Source: Leptospira terpstrae serovar Hualin str. LT 11-33 = ATCC 700639
Lineage (GTDB): Bacteria; Spirochaetota; Leptospiria; Leptospirales; Leptospiraceae
NCBI RefSeq assembly: GCF_000332495.1
Contig: NZ_AOGW02000010.1
Span: forward strand, 930,001 to 994,000
DNA length: 64,000 nucleotides
Direction: 5' to 3'
Positions within the stretch are counted from its first letter, which is position 1, and each line of letters starts with the position of its first letter. Both the position numbers and the translations under genes were made by a program. Below are positions 49,123 to 57,935 of the stretch, one piece after another. The notes under the pieces are model-generated. The model was not told where the DNA came from and made no database searches. It worked only from the letters and a program-made list of their open reading frames with translations.

Positions 49123-50649
49123 TTATTCCGCTCTCATCGAAGGTTTTGTATAAGAATACAACCCATGAACACTACCTTGTGCTTGGGCCGACTCCGTCCT
49201 TCGTTCAAAACGAAGTTTGCCTTCCCGTAAAGCTTTGTGTAGATCGGGAATATTGCGAAATCCCATGTCTTGGAAACTTTGTCTGAGTCCTTGCACAAGG
49301 TAAGGAATGAGATTAAGGACAGAACCCTTATCCACAACATATCCAGAAACACCTTGTGCCACTTTGATCTTTTGTGATTCAGAGAAATACCGTTTGTCTC
49401 CACCTTTACTCATTGCTTCTAAACTTGCCATTCCTCTGTATTTCTTTAGACGAATTCCATTTTCATAAAAATACTCACCAGGAGCTTCTTTTGTTCCGGC
49501 AAACATAGATCCCATCATACACATGGAAGCACCAATCGCAAGAGCATTGGCAATATCTCCAATATTGGAAATCCCTCCATCAGCAATCACAGGAACACCA
49601 TGGGCTTGCGCATACTCCGCTGTTTTGAATACAGCAGTTGCTTGTGCACGACCCACAGCCATAGTATCTTGTGTGATACAAATAGATCCAGGACCCATAC
49701 CTATCCGAAGTCCATCCGCACCCGCTGCAATTAGGTTTGCTGCTTGTGCTTTGGTAACTACGTTTCCACCGATGACATCGATATTTGGAAAATTGGATTT
49801 AATCCATTGGATCATTTCCATTTGGTAACTAGAGTTTCCTTGTGCAGAATCAATAATGATAGCATCCACTCCCACTCCGGCAAGGGCTGCCATTCTTTCG
49901 CGTGACTCAGGTAAGGTGGAAAGAGCGGCTCCCACTCGCAGTCGTTTTTGGTTATCTTTGGAGGATTGAGGGAATTCTTTATTTTTTTTCAGGTCACTGC
50001 GGCAAATGAGAGCCACAAGTTTCCCTTGTTTATCCACGATGGGAAGTTTTCCTTTTTTACTCGTGCGAAGTATATCATTAGCTTCTCTTAAACTAATTCC
50101 AACATTTGCAGTGATAAGTTCTGTGGTCATCACCTTACCGAGTTTGATGTCACGATCTCTTTCAAAATCTACATCTCGGTTGGTAACAATACCAACTAAC
50201 TTTGTGTTGGCGGTTCCATCTTCTGTGATTGGAATTCCACTAAAACCGTATTTTTCTTTTACAGCGTCCAAATCAGCAAGAGTATGTTCTGGAGAGAGTA
50301 GAATCGGATCTTTGATAAATCCATTTTCGTATCGTTTTACTTTGCGAACAAGATCCACTTGTTCATCGATACTGTTGTTATAATGTATAATTCCAATTCC
50401 GCCCATAAGTGCTTGGGCAATCGCCATCTCCGACTCTGTGACTGTATCCATGGGGGAACTCATCAGCGGTCTTTTGAGTGAAATATTTTTGGAAAGTTTT
50501 GTTTCTAGTTCCACATCACTGGGGTTAAAGTCGATAAAACCGGGTAGTACTAAAAAGTCCCGATACGTGAGTCCCATGTTGACCGAGAAGAGCTCTTGTC
50601 CGTTGACTCCGTCGAGAAGCTCTTGTCCTGGTAGGGGTTGATTTGACAT
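49123..50649 (-). CDS. guaB: IMP dehydrogenase, eukaryote-like sequence
   Basis: 508-residue enzyme converting IMP to XMP for guanine nucleotide synthesis. The catalytic Cys is C324 in GPGSICITQ; a CBS pair is inserted at about 120-235. Several stretches read like eukaryotic rather than typical bacterial IMPDH: SICITQ in place of [25 protein letters not shown], the flap [15 protein letters not shown] and the C-terminal [19 protein letters not shown] good ribosome-binding site, AAAGGAAGGA, lies before the ATG. It heads an operon with a LolA-like protein and rsmE. Confidence 0.95.
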   Translation of the reverse strand: MSNQPLPGQELLDGVNGQELFSVNMGLTYRDFLVLPGFIDFNPSDVELETKLSKNISLKRPLMSSPMDTVTESEMAIAQALMGGIGIIHYNNSIDEQVDLVRKVKRYENGFIKDPILLSPEHTLADLDAVKEKYGFSGIPITEDGTANTKLVGIVTNRDVDFERDRDIKLGKVMTTELITANVGISLREANDILRTSKKGKLPIVDKQGKLVALICRSDLKKNKEFPQSSKDNQKRLRVGAALSTLPESRERMAALAGVGVDAIIIDSAQGNSSYQMEMIQWIKSNFPNIDVIGGNVVTKAQAANLIAAGADGLRIGMGPGSICITQDTMAVGRAQATAVFKTAEYAQAHGVPVIADGGISNIGDIANALAIGASMCMMGSMFAGTKEAPGEYFYENGIRLKKYRGMASLEAMSKGGDKRYFSESQKIKVAQGVSGYVVDKGSVLNLIPYLVQGLRQSFQDMGFRNIPDLHKALREGKLRFERRTESAQAQGSVHGLYSYTKPSMRAE

Positions 50650-50746
50650 AATTATCCTTCCTTTTTCTACTTTAGGTAAGAAAACTCTCCTTGCAAGAGA
50701 ATTTCAGGAGAAATTCGTCCGATAATAGTAAGTAACACGACCTTTT

Positions 50747-51904
50747 ATGGAAACTCTAGAAAGAAGTAAGCGATCGTTGGATGTTTTTTCCGACAAAGAA
50801 AAAAAACTCCATGTTTTGACCAAATTTTTATTAAACCAAGAATTGAGTCTAAAGGACAATATCCATTCTGGGGAAAGTTGTTTTTTAAAAAAAGTTTCAG
50901 CAGACGGGAACAAAGTCCTTATCAGCGTACGTCCAACCCTAACCCTCTCCGTAGGTCAAAAAATCACTCTTTATAAAATTTTAGGAAGATACCTGCATTT
51001 AGAATGCACCGTCGAACAAGAAAAGGCGGAATCCCAGTATGTTCTTCATTTAGACAAAATCGCGATTGCTAAAAAAGATAGGGAAAGTTCCCGGATTCCC
51101 GTTCCTCCTGGTTCTGCTTGGATTACGAATGTAGTTTCCAGTAAGGCAAAAATCGAAACGGATATGTTCCATGTCCCAACGGCCGTGAAAGTGAATTTTC
51201 AGGACTATGAAACGAAATTAAAAGACACTGTTGATTTCATCAAAATATCTACATTTAATTCCAGCGATGACACAGAAATCATTCGCCAAATCAAAAAAAC
51301 AAAAAAGGGCCTTCTCCTTGAAGATGCCACTGACAGAAAGTGTTACGAAACTTCTCCCAACGAAGATTTTTTGGTATTTTCGGAAGAAATCGAAGAAGAT
51401 ATCGATAAAGAAATCAATAACAAACGAAACCAAAAAATTAAATCAGAGCTCATCCTTCCGATTCTTTATCTAACCGATGAAGAAGAGTCCATCCCTATTG
51501 GTTACATTCAAATGCAGAGTAAAACGGAAACCTTTGATTTAATGAAAGCCATGGAGATGAAAACAGTTTGTTTCGAAATGGTAGACCGGATTCGTCATTC
51601 CAATATGATCAAATCAGACGGAAAATTCCCGGTCATTGATATTTCCGAAGGAGGACTAAAAGTAATTGTGGACCATCCCGATTTAATCCAAAGTCTTCCC
51701 AAACTTTCTGGATTTCAATTTGATATCTTTTTTAAAATGCAATCTCCCCTGACAGCTTTTGGAACCATTAAAACAATTACCAAAAATGAAGAAGGCCACC
51801 TAACAGTGGGCCTAGCGATTGCCGGCCACTCCTCTCGTTCTGGGGAGAAAAAAAGATTTTTAGAAAATGTAGAGTTCTTTCGAAAACAAAATCACAAATC
51901 GTAA
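50747..51904 (+). CDS. DUF1577-like / PilZ-like protein
   Basis: 385-residue soluble protein I assign, with moderate trust, to the Leptospira-restricted DUF1577 type. The first ~110 residues look like a PilZ N-terminal flanking barrel (VLISVRPTLTLSVGQKITLYK, YLHLECTVEQEK). The C-terminal third has VIDISEGGLKVIVDHP, close to the PilZ D/N-x-S-x-x-G motif, and KRFLENVEFFRKQ. An upstream R-x3-R (here KKDRESSRIPVP) could complete a c-di-GMP site. It is monocistronic, and the ribosome-binding site is weak, so the start is tentative. Confidence 0.65.
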   Translation: METLERSKRSLDVFSDKEKKLHVLTKFLLNQELSLKDNIHSGESCFLKKVSADGNKVLISVRPTLTLSVGQKITLYKILGRYLHLECTVEQEKAESQYVLHLDKIAIAKKDRESSRIPVPPGSAWITNVVSSKAKIETDMFHVPTAVKVNFQDYETKLKDTVDFIKISTFNSSDDTEIIRQIKKTKKGLLLEDATDRKCYETSPNEDFLVFSEEIEEDIDKEINNKRNQKIKSELILPILYLTDEEESIPIGYIQMQSKTETFDLMKAMEMKTVCFEMVDRIRHSNMIKSDGKFPVIDISEGGLKVIVDHPDLIQSLPKLSGFQFDIFFKMQSPLTAFGTIKTITKNEEGHLTVGLAIAGHSSRSGEKKRFLENVEFFRKQNHKS

Positions 51905-51905
51905 A

Positions 51906-53843
51906 TTATAATTCTCCGTAACCGAGAACTTCCATCGACCACCTCTCTTCTAATTTTCTGGAAGAAAAGGTAATGGATTCTGGATCCATTTCTTCTTTTA
52001 AAAAAGCAAAGTCCGGACCGTCCACTTCCTCTCCTTCAATTAAATAGAAGGCTTCTCTTGTAGGATCTAAACTTTGGATACTTGTGGTTCGGATTTTTTC
52101 ATAAATTAAGTAAGATGTAGAATCTAATTCTTTCTCTCGCCAATTCTTAAGTTCAGTATTGTTTCCATCGAAAACAAAAACCAAACGGTGTTGGAGGTTT
52201 TCTCCTCTATGGGCCAAAGTGCGAGAAAGATAAGAATTTCTTTGTGTTTCTAATAGAGAAACCAAACTTTCGATTTCTTTGGATTTTGGAACACAGATCA
52301 GAGGCAAAACAAAATCTATCGTACAAAACGGCTCAGCAGTGATTCTTTCCTTAATCAACAAAAGGATACGAGAAAGGTCTTTTGTTAGATTATCTGAATG
52401 GAACCAAACACTGTGATGGCGACTCCCCGACAAACTGGACCACTGAGTTTCCAAAATAGGATTGGTTTCTGCTATGGGAAGGGTATTGGAATTTGTTAAC
52501 ACCAAATCAAAACGGTCGTTTTTCTTTGGAATGGCCGCACATAAAAATGGTCTTGGGAATTCATCCAAACGACGTTCGAGTAAGTCCTCGGCAAAAAACA
52601 AGGACTCTGTTAAATCACGCGAACTAAAGGTGGGAGTTTGGATGATCCGATACGGCGGGGTTGGCATAAAGGATAAACCTTCTTTTTCAGCATCCCTACG
52701 CATGGCAGTTCCAGGAAGGACAGATAGAGGAAAGGCCTGCACCCATTCCCCAAGCCCATGTTCCAAAAAGAAATGAATTCCCCGTTCAACATCGTCTGGT
52801 TTGTCACCGGGAAGTCCAATGATGAGATCCAGAAGTAACTCAATCCCCTCACCTGCAAGCATCTTGGCTACTTCTGCTACTTTGTGAGGACTCCCGTAAC
52901 GTTTCACACGTTTCAGAGTTTCTTCGTTGACTGATTGTAATCCAAGTTCCACGCGAGTGAATCCCGCCTTACGAAGCTTTGTTGCTAGTTTCGGTGTCAC
53001 ACCTTCCGAACGTAATTCGGCAAACATTGACATCTTTCCATCCGAATTCACTTCCGCAATGGCATCTAAAAAATTTTCAAATCCAGGCCTATGGTTGAAG
53101 GTGGGATCCAAGAATACTAGTTCGCGAGCCCCCTTTTCTTTTAAGTTAGAAATGAGTTTTATGGTTTCTGGAATGTCTAGGGTACGGAGGTTCTGTGAAG
53201 ATTTAGGATAAAAACAATAAGTGCACTGTGACTTACATCCCCGCACTGTTTCTAAATACGTGGAACGTTTGGGGTCCACTTGTAAATGTCCCGTTGTATA
53301 AGGAGAAGGAAAGTCAGTTAAAGGGAAATCCGCTGCCGCCTGTTTACCAAACGAAGAGAGTGATCCATTTTCCTTTCGGTATGCTATATTTTCCAGTCCT
53401 TCTAATGAAGACTTCGAAAGTATGGTGCGCATCAAGTTTCGAAAACTATGTTCTGCTTCCCCTGATACTGCAATGTCATACCCACTTTCACCGAGGACAT
53501 AAGGATTGTCTTCGTTTACTTCGGGCCCACCAATGAGAATGGTTGTCTCTGGATTTCTTTTTTTTACTTCTTTAGCAATGTAAAGGCTACGTTCCGTATT
53601 CCATAAATAAAGAGAGAGTCCTAAAAAATCAGGACCTTCTTTTACGATGCGGTCAATGAGTTCCCGGTCTCCTAAGGAATCAGTATCTTCCGGCGAAACC
53701 ACATAAGGACTCAGTCCAAGGACCGGGTCATCTTTGGATTCCAGACAACTCGCTAAACTAGCAGCTGCTAGGGGAACATTTCCTGTGGCAGCATAGTAGG
53801 ACGGAGGTGGTACCGGTAATTGCAAAAATTGTATTTTTGCCAT
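51906..53843 (-). CDS. B12-binding-domain radical SAM protein
   Basis: About 645 residues. An N-terminal cobalamin-binding-like domain (about 1-150; IQFLQLPVPPPSYYAATGNVPLAAASLAS, TILIGGPEVNED) precedes a radical SAM core with the cluster motif C-x3-C-x2-C (ETVRGCKSQCTYCFYP). RVELGLQSVNEETLKRVKR and LLLDLIIGLPGD are typical of the B12-binding MiaB/PhpK-like group; a C-terminal extension has no recognised domain. Substrate unknown. The start at 53843 fits the family N-terminus; an in-frame TTG at 53882 with AAAGG lies 6 bases after the EAL gene stop. It is cotranscribed with the EAL gene. Confidence 0.82.
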   Translation of the reverse strand: MAKIQFLQLPVPPPSYYAATGNVPLAAASLASCLESKDDPVLGLSPYVVSPEDTDSLGDRELIDRIVKEGPDFLGLSLYLWNTERSLYIAKEVKKRNPETTILIGGPEVNEDNPYVLGESGYDIAVSGEAEHSFRNLMRTILSKSSLEGLENIAYRKENGSLSSFGKQAAADFPLTDFPSPYTTGHLQVDPKRSTYLETVRGCKSQCTYCFYPKSSQNLRTLDIPETIKLISNLKEKGARELVFLDPTFNHRPGFENFLDAIAEVNSDGKMSMFAELRSEGVTPKLATKLRKAGFTRVELGLQSVNEETLKRVKRYGSPHKVAEVAKMLAGEGIELLLDLIIGLPGDKPDDVERGIHFFLEHGLGEWVQAFPLSVLPGTAMRRDAEKEGLSFMPTPPYRIIQTPTFSSRDLTESLFFAEDLLERRLDEFPRPFLCAAIPKKNDRFDLVLTNSNTLPIAETNPILETQWSSLSGSRHHSVWFHSDNLTKDLSRILLLIKERITAEPFCTIDFVLPLICVPKSKEIESLVSLLETQRNSYLSRTLAHRGENLQHRLVFVFDGNNTELKNWREKELDSTSYLIYEKIRTTSIQSLDPTREAFYLIEGEEVDGPDFAFLKEEMDPESITFSSRKLEERWSMEVLGYGEL

Positions 53844-53888
53844 AGCTCCTGCCAGATTCCAGCCAGAGAGAGATTTTCGCAAAACCTT

Positions 53889-55148
53889 TCAGGAACGAGA
53901 CACGACCACATCGATAAATAAAATCAAATTTTCAGAGAGATTTCTAGCAAATGTCCTTAACATCATCCGTTCTGAAATGTCGTGGTACATTTGGGAAAGA
54001 GTCCAGGCATCTCGGCTAGTTTTAGATTTGTGAAGGTGTTCAAAAAAATAAGGCCGAAACGACCAGTTTTTGCCCAAAAAAGAATAGTCCGGTTCCATTT
54101 TGCCTGACTTGTCTCGGGAATAGTTTGGAGAAACTTGAAATCCAAGAGGACTTGTGATGTACATCCGAAAGAAATCCCCATCACCAAAGACATTAGTTTC
54201 AAATCCACCCTTCCATTCCCAAATTCCATTCTCTTCTGTAAACCCCATCATAATTTCAGAAAGTTTGTCCTTCCAGATGGTCTCCCATTCAATCTGACGG
54301 TTCATTTCGCCTTGTTTACGAGCATGAAAGTATTGTAATGAAGACTGCATCTCCATTCTGTATTCAAATCGTTTCGCAAAAAATGGTTCTGGTTTGGCAA
54401 AATAAAATCCTTGGATGTATCTGGCTCCATAGTTTAAAGCATTATAAAGTTCATCTTCCGATTCGATGCCTTCAAAAAGAAGACTGCTTCCCAAAGATTC
54501 ACCTAACTTTGATAGGTTGAGTAAAATTTCTTTGAAGTTTCTTGAGAAGGTTGACCTTCGTAACATTTGTAAATCGACTTTGATAATTTCAGGATGGAAA
54601 AGACCAATTCGGTCTAAGTTACTTGCTTCCGAACCCGCATCATCAACGGCAATCGAAAACCCTTCTTGCCTATACAACTGCAAAACAGGTCGTAAAAGTT
54701 CTAGATTATGCGGGAACCGTTCCTCAGTAATTTCAATGACTATCCGCTCCGGATCCAGACCCACTTCTCTCACCATCTGAATGGTTTGGGGAAGTTCTGT
54801 TTCCAATTGTAATAGAGCATGGTACATAACGTTCGGTGAAATGTTTAAAAATAACTTGGTTTCTGGTGGCGCTTCTTTTGCAAACTTTTGTAAGGCGGCC
54901 ATACGGATTTCTTCGTCGACTTGTTTTTTTAGGAAAAATATTTCGTCGTAACCAAAGGTTTGGGACAAAAAGAATTCTCCAAGACTTAACAGTCCTTCCG
55001 GTGTGGAAAGACGCCCCAAAAGTTCATAGCCGTAAATGCCAGTGGATTCGGACGAAAGGATGGGTTGGAATACGGGAACAAGAGTTCCTCCGGACAACCA
55101 ATCTTTCCAATCTCGTAGGAATTTATGACTTTCTCTTTCTGTGATCAT
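53889..55148 (-). CDS. EAL-domain protein with YkuI-type C-terminal domain (c-di-GMP binding/phosphodiesterase)
   Basis: 419-residue cytoplasmic protein. The EAL domain (about 20-265) keeps the catalytic pattern: YGYELLGR (E of EAL), LFLNISP, VIEITEE, VDDAGSEASN, IIKVDLQML, FEGIES and IQGFYFAKP. ELLGR replaces EAL-x-R as in the YkuI group. The C-terminal ~150 residues (LGFQVSPNYS, GKNWSFRPYFFEHL, LFIDVVV) match the YkuI_C PAS-like sensor. Such proteins bind c-di-GMP; whether this one hydrolyses it is open. It heads a two-gene operon with the radical SAM gene. Confidence 0.85.
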   Translation of the reverse strand: MITERESHKFLRDWKDWLSGGTLVPVFQPILSSESTGIYGYELLGRLSTPEGLLSLGEFFLSQTFGYDEIFFLKKQVDEEIRMAALQKFAKEAPPETKLFLNISPNVMYHALLQLETELPQTIQMVREVGLDPERIVIEITEERFPHNLELLRPVLQLYRQEGFSIAVDDAGSEASNLDRIGLFHPEIIKVDLQMLRRSTFSRNFKEILLNLSKLGESLGSSLLFEGIESEDELYNALNYGARYIQGFYFAKPEPFFAKRFEYRMEMQSSLQYFHARKQGEMNRQIEWETIWKDKLSEIMMGFTEENGIWEWKGGFETNVFGDGDFFRMYITSPLGFQVSPNYSRDKSGKMEPDYSFLGKNWSFRPYFFEHLHKSKTSRDAWTLSQMYHDISERMMLRTFARNLSENLILFIDVVVSRS

Positions 55149-55184
55149 AGATGGATACAGACTTTATATTGCAAGATCGGTACC

Positions 55185-55288
55185 AGTAAGCATTGTAGGG
55201 TATTTTACTGCATTTTGCTTAAAGGAAAGGCAATAAGGAACAAGGAAGGTGGGGAAATGTTAATAATGCTTACTAAATAAGCAAAATG
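55185..55288. promoter_or_regulatory. Cluster of four TAAGCA/TGCTTA half-sites upstream of the EAL gene
   Basis: The hexamer TAAGCA occurs at 55187-55192 and 55278-55283 and its complement TGCTTA at 55216-55221 and 55267-55272, all within about 100 bases. They build two perfect inverted repeats: AGTAAGCATT / AATGCTTACT (55185-55194 with 55265-55274) and CATTTTGCTTA / TAAGCAAAATG (55211-55221 with 55278-55288), whose pairings cross. The region is the 5' side of the EAL operon. It may be a multi-site operator or an alternative RNA fold. Confidence 0.4.
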
Positions 55289-55290
55289 AG

Positions 55291-55321
55291 AAAAAAAAAC
55301 CATCCAAGTTGCCCAGGATGG
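55291..55321 (-). terminator. Intrinsic terminator of the 54-residue lipoprotein gene
   Basis: On the minus strand CCATCC pairs with GGATGG around a 10-base loop, followed immediately by a T9 run. It begins about 20 bases after the lipoprotein stop codon. This is a clean rho-independent terminator and it supports the small gene being real. Confidence 0.8.
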
Positions 55322-55340
55322 CTTCCGCTTTGAGTAGTAA

Positions 55341-55505
55341 TTACTTAATGTCTCTAGCTCTTGTTTTGAATGAATCATCCAATTTTGGCTTTTTAGAAGG
55401 TTTTGGTTCTTCCACAACTGGCGTTTGTTTAACTTCTTCAGAGGCACAGTTAATCATAAATACAGCCAAAAAAGCAATGATCAGCATAGACGAAATTTTT
55501 TTCAT
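55341..55505 (-). CDS. 54-residue lipoprotein
   Basis: A tiny secreted lipoprotein in an otherwise empty gap. MKKISSMLIIAFLAVFMINC is a classic spirochaetal lipoprotein signal with the lipidated Cys at residue 20, and the mature tail is charged and Pro/Lys-rich (PVVEEPKPSKKPKLDDSF). AAGGAG precedes the ATG at an ideal distance (AAGGAGCAAAAACATG), and a clean terminator follows, so it is a one-gene transcription unit. No function is known to me; such small lipoproteins can be abundant in Leptospira. Confidence 0.8.
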   Translation of the reverse strand: MKKISSMLIIAFLAVFMINCASEEVKQTPVVEEPKPSKKPKLDDSFKTRARDIK

Positions 55506-55584
55506 GTTTTTGCTCCTTAGACTAAATTGCCGAGTTTAGTAAATAAGTCGAGGAAAAAACGACCATTCTTATAATGGAGGGGAT

Positions 55585-56190
55585 ATGCCCCAAAATAATC
55601 AGTTCTTTGTATTTGAAGGGATCGATGGTTCCGGGAAAACCACCGTCTCTCGTTTGGTTTCCGAAGTGCTTCTCACAAAATCCATCCCCAACCTCTGGCA
55701 TAGAGAACCCACAGACAGTGTGCACGGAAAAAAGATAAGAGAGTTCTTACAAGGAAAACTCAAACTATCAAAAGAAGAACAAATTGAAGCTTTTATTGCA
55801 GATCGTGAATGTTCGGTAAATGAAATCATTCTACCTACATTGAAAAGTGGTAAATCTATTGTACAAGATAGATATTATTTTTCCACTGCTGCCTACCAAG
55901 GTAGAGATGAAGAACATGCTGCAGACATTTTATATAGAAACGAAGACAAAGGTTTTCCAGAACCAAACAGAGTGTATTTTTTAGACCTTTCTCCAGAGGA
56001 AGCACAAGAACGTCGCACAGGTCGTGGCGGAGCTGAAGAAGTATTTGATGAAGATTCTGAACAGTCTCGTATTTACCAAAACTATTTGGCGATTTTACCT
56101 GAGTCTACGATCTTCGTTGATGCCACGGCAGAACTCGACGAAGTTGTTGCTTTCTGTGTTGAGGATATTCTCAAGTCTCTCGAAAGTTAA
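55585..56190 (+). CDS. tmk: Thymidylate kinase
   Basis: 201-residue dTMP kinase. The P-loop is VFEGIDGSGKTT at about residues 9-20; the DR(Y/H) motif is VQDRYYFSTAAYQG; the lid is RTGRGGAEEVFDEDSEQSRIYQNY. Start ATG has a strong GGAGGGG ribosome-binding site 2-8 bases upstream. It is monocistronic and converges on the methyltransferase gene with one base between them. Confidence 0.95.
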   Translation: MPQNNQFFVFEGIDGSGKTTVSRLVSEVLLTKSIPNLWHREPTDSVHGKKIREFLQGKLKLSKEEQIEAFIADRECSVNEIILPTLKSGKSIVQDRYYFSTAAYQGRDEEHAADILYRNEDKGFPEPNRVYFLDLSPEEAQERRTGRGGAEEVFDEDSEQSRIYQNYLAILPESTIFVDATAELDEVVAFCVEDILKSLES

Positions 56191-56191
56191 C

Positions 56192-57073
56192 TTAGTTTTT
56201 TACCATATAGACCATCATATCACCTAACTGAAACCATTTGACTAAACGGTCCATCACCCGTTTCCGGAGTTTGAAGAAAAATCCTGCTCCGGGACGAGTG
56301 GTCATCCCACTTCCATAGGTAAAAGAAACAGGTTTGTGGTAACCCAAAGACAAAAGTAGGTTCTTCAAACCTTTATAAGAGTAGTAGTATAGATGTTCGG
56401 GAACATTTAAATACCTCCAACTGAGTCCGCCAAGTTTTGCCAAAAGACCATAACGGCAAGTGGATAAAATAAGCACTCCCCCAGGTTTTAAATGACTTTT
56501 GATTTTTTTCAAAGTTTCTTTTGGACTGTGCAGGTGTTCGATGGTGGCCCAAAGTGTGATCACATCAAACTGGTTTTGAAAGTTTGGATCCCAATCTAGA
56601 AAGTTCTCTTGAAAGATATTTAATTTTAAAGTTTCCCTTGCAAATCGAACGGGGCCATCAGCAATTTCAATTCCATACGCATCATAGCCCCGATCCTTTT
56701 GGTAGGCCACAAAATAACCCGCAGCACATCCAATGTCCAAAGAAGAAAGTTTCGCTTCTTTGGCAAGTCCTGAGATTCGTTCTTTTTCCCAAAAGAAAAA
56801 ATCTAAATCTTTTAGGTTCAGTTGGAAAACACGAGAGATCTCCGCACGTAATTTATCAGAGTAATAATTGTCATACCCTCGTTCTGTCCTTTGGGTAAAA
56901 TAGGAATCATCATAGTATTTTTTTACGTCAAGGAAGTTTGGTTGGGGATTCACTTGCACAAGTCCGCAAGAATTACACTCAACGATTGAGAAGGATTCAC
57001 CTAGTGGGCTTTCTTTCGTAAATATAGGACGGAAGCGGTTTTGGCCGCAGCTATTGCAGGGAATTAGTTCCAC
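56192..57073 (-). CDS. Class I SAM-dependent methyltransferase with N-terminal zinc-ribbon-like motif
   Basis: 293 residues. The N-terminus has two CxxC pairs (CNSCGQNRF and CNSCGLVQVNP) forming a zinc ribbon, followed by a Rossmann methyltransferase core with motif I LDIGCAAGYFVAYQKDRGYDAYGIEI and WATIEHLHSPKETLKKIKSHLKPGGVLILST. This layout is common in methyltransferases that modify sugars or small metabolites. The start is GTG at 57073 with AGG upstream. It follows znuB after only 7 bases, so it may be the last gene of the zinc run; a functional link to zinc is not evident. Confidence 0.8.
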   Translation of the reverse strand: MELIPCNSCGQNRFRPIFTKESPLGESFSIVECNSCGLVQVNPQPNFLDVKKYYDDSYFTQRTERGYDNYYSDKLRAEISRVFQLNLKDLDFFFWEKERISGLAKEAKLSSLDIGCAAGYFVAYQKDRGYDAYGIEIADGPVRFARETLKLNIFQENFLDWDPNFQNQFDVITLWATIEHLHSPKETLKKIKSHLKPGGVLILSTCRYGLLAKLGGLSWRYLNVPEHLYYYSYKGLKNLLLSLGYHKPVSFTYGSGMTTRPGAGFFFKLRKRVMDRLVKWFQLGDMMVYMVKN

Positions 57074-57080
57074 AGAATAC

Positions 57081-57935
57081 CTATCGGACAGATTTGGAAA
57101 AAACGGAAGTAGTTAGAAACCGAATGAGGTGGAGAAAAAATGCCAAAACACAAAGTACAAGGATGATGCTGGACGATGTTGGAAAATAAATGAGCTCACC
57201 ATTTCGTTCGATTCCCACCAGTGAAATTAAAAAACCGGAAATAGTCGCAAGAACCGAAAACAAAGCACAAACAAAAGTCAGGAGTTTTAAGGAACGAATG
57301 AGAGGGAGTAAGGCAAAGACTGGCAATATCAAATGAGCAATGCTATAAAATGTTCCGAGTAGATTTACCGCAACAGTGAGAGAGGCAGCAAGGATGATAT
57401 AAAACAAAAGATCAAAGGGAAGAGGATTTCCTACTTGGATTTTGTATTCGTCCCTATCAAAACTAATAAAAAGAAACCTTCTGAAAAAACTCAAATAGAG
57501 GATAAAAAAGAAAACTGCGATATAAATCCCAAAGGAATCGGCTCTTACTTGGGAAGTTAATATATCTCCAAAAAAAGCAGCCATCAAATGGTTTTGTACA
57601 TTTCCTCCCAATGCCAACATGAATTGAGAAGCCGCAGAAAAAAATACGAAGAGAATGCCGAGGATGACCTCTTCTTTCAGTCCGCGTAGTTTTCTCACAT
57701 ACAATAGAGGAAACACTAATACACAGGAAAATACAATCGGGAAAATTTCACCAGGCCACTCCATAAACAAGGATAAGGCGACAGAAAAAGTAACCGCTTG
57801 AGACAAAGTCACTCCAAAGAAAGTCATCCCTCGAAGTACAATTAATATCCCAAGAACTGAAAGCAGTGCTCCCACAAGGCTACCCACAACCATTTGTGGT
57901 AAAAATAAAGTCCAACTAGAAAGAATATTAGTCAT
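57081..57935 (-). CDS. znuB: Zinc/manganese ABC transporter permease
   Basis: About 284 residues with eight or so membrane segments, ABC-3 family (metal-type permease). The N-terminal VGALLSVLGILIVLRGMTFFGVTLSQAVTFSVALSLF and the EEVILGILFVFFSAASQFML region are characteristic. ATG at 57935 was chosen because it starts at the usual family N-terminus and overlaps znuC by 8 bases (ATGACTAA); a GTG at 57965 is in frame. It partners ZnuC and ZnuA. Metal identity (zinc rather than manganese) is an inference from the operon. Confidence 0.87.
   Translation of the reverse strand: MTNILSSWTLFLPQMVVGSLVGALLSVLGILIVLRGMTFFGVTLSQAVTFSVALSLFMEWPGEIFPIVFSCVLVFPLLYVRKLRGLKEEVILGILFVFFSAASQFMLALGGNVQNHLMAAFFGDILTSQVRADSFGIYIAVFFFILYLSFFRRFLFISFDRDEYKIQVGNPLPFDLLFYIILAASLTVAVNLLGTFYSIAHLILPVFALLPLIRSLKLLTFVCALFSVLATISGFLISLVGIERNGELIYFPTSSSIILVLCVLAFFLHLIRFLTTSVFSKSVR

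Noticed and set aside
55205..55447. 80-residue minus-strand frame in the EAL upstream gap
   Set aside because: It overlaps the lipoprotein gene in another frame and reads through the clean terminator; no convincing start signal.
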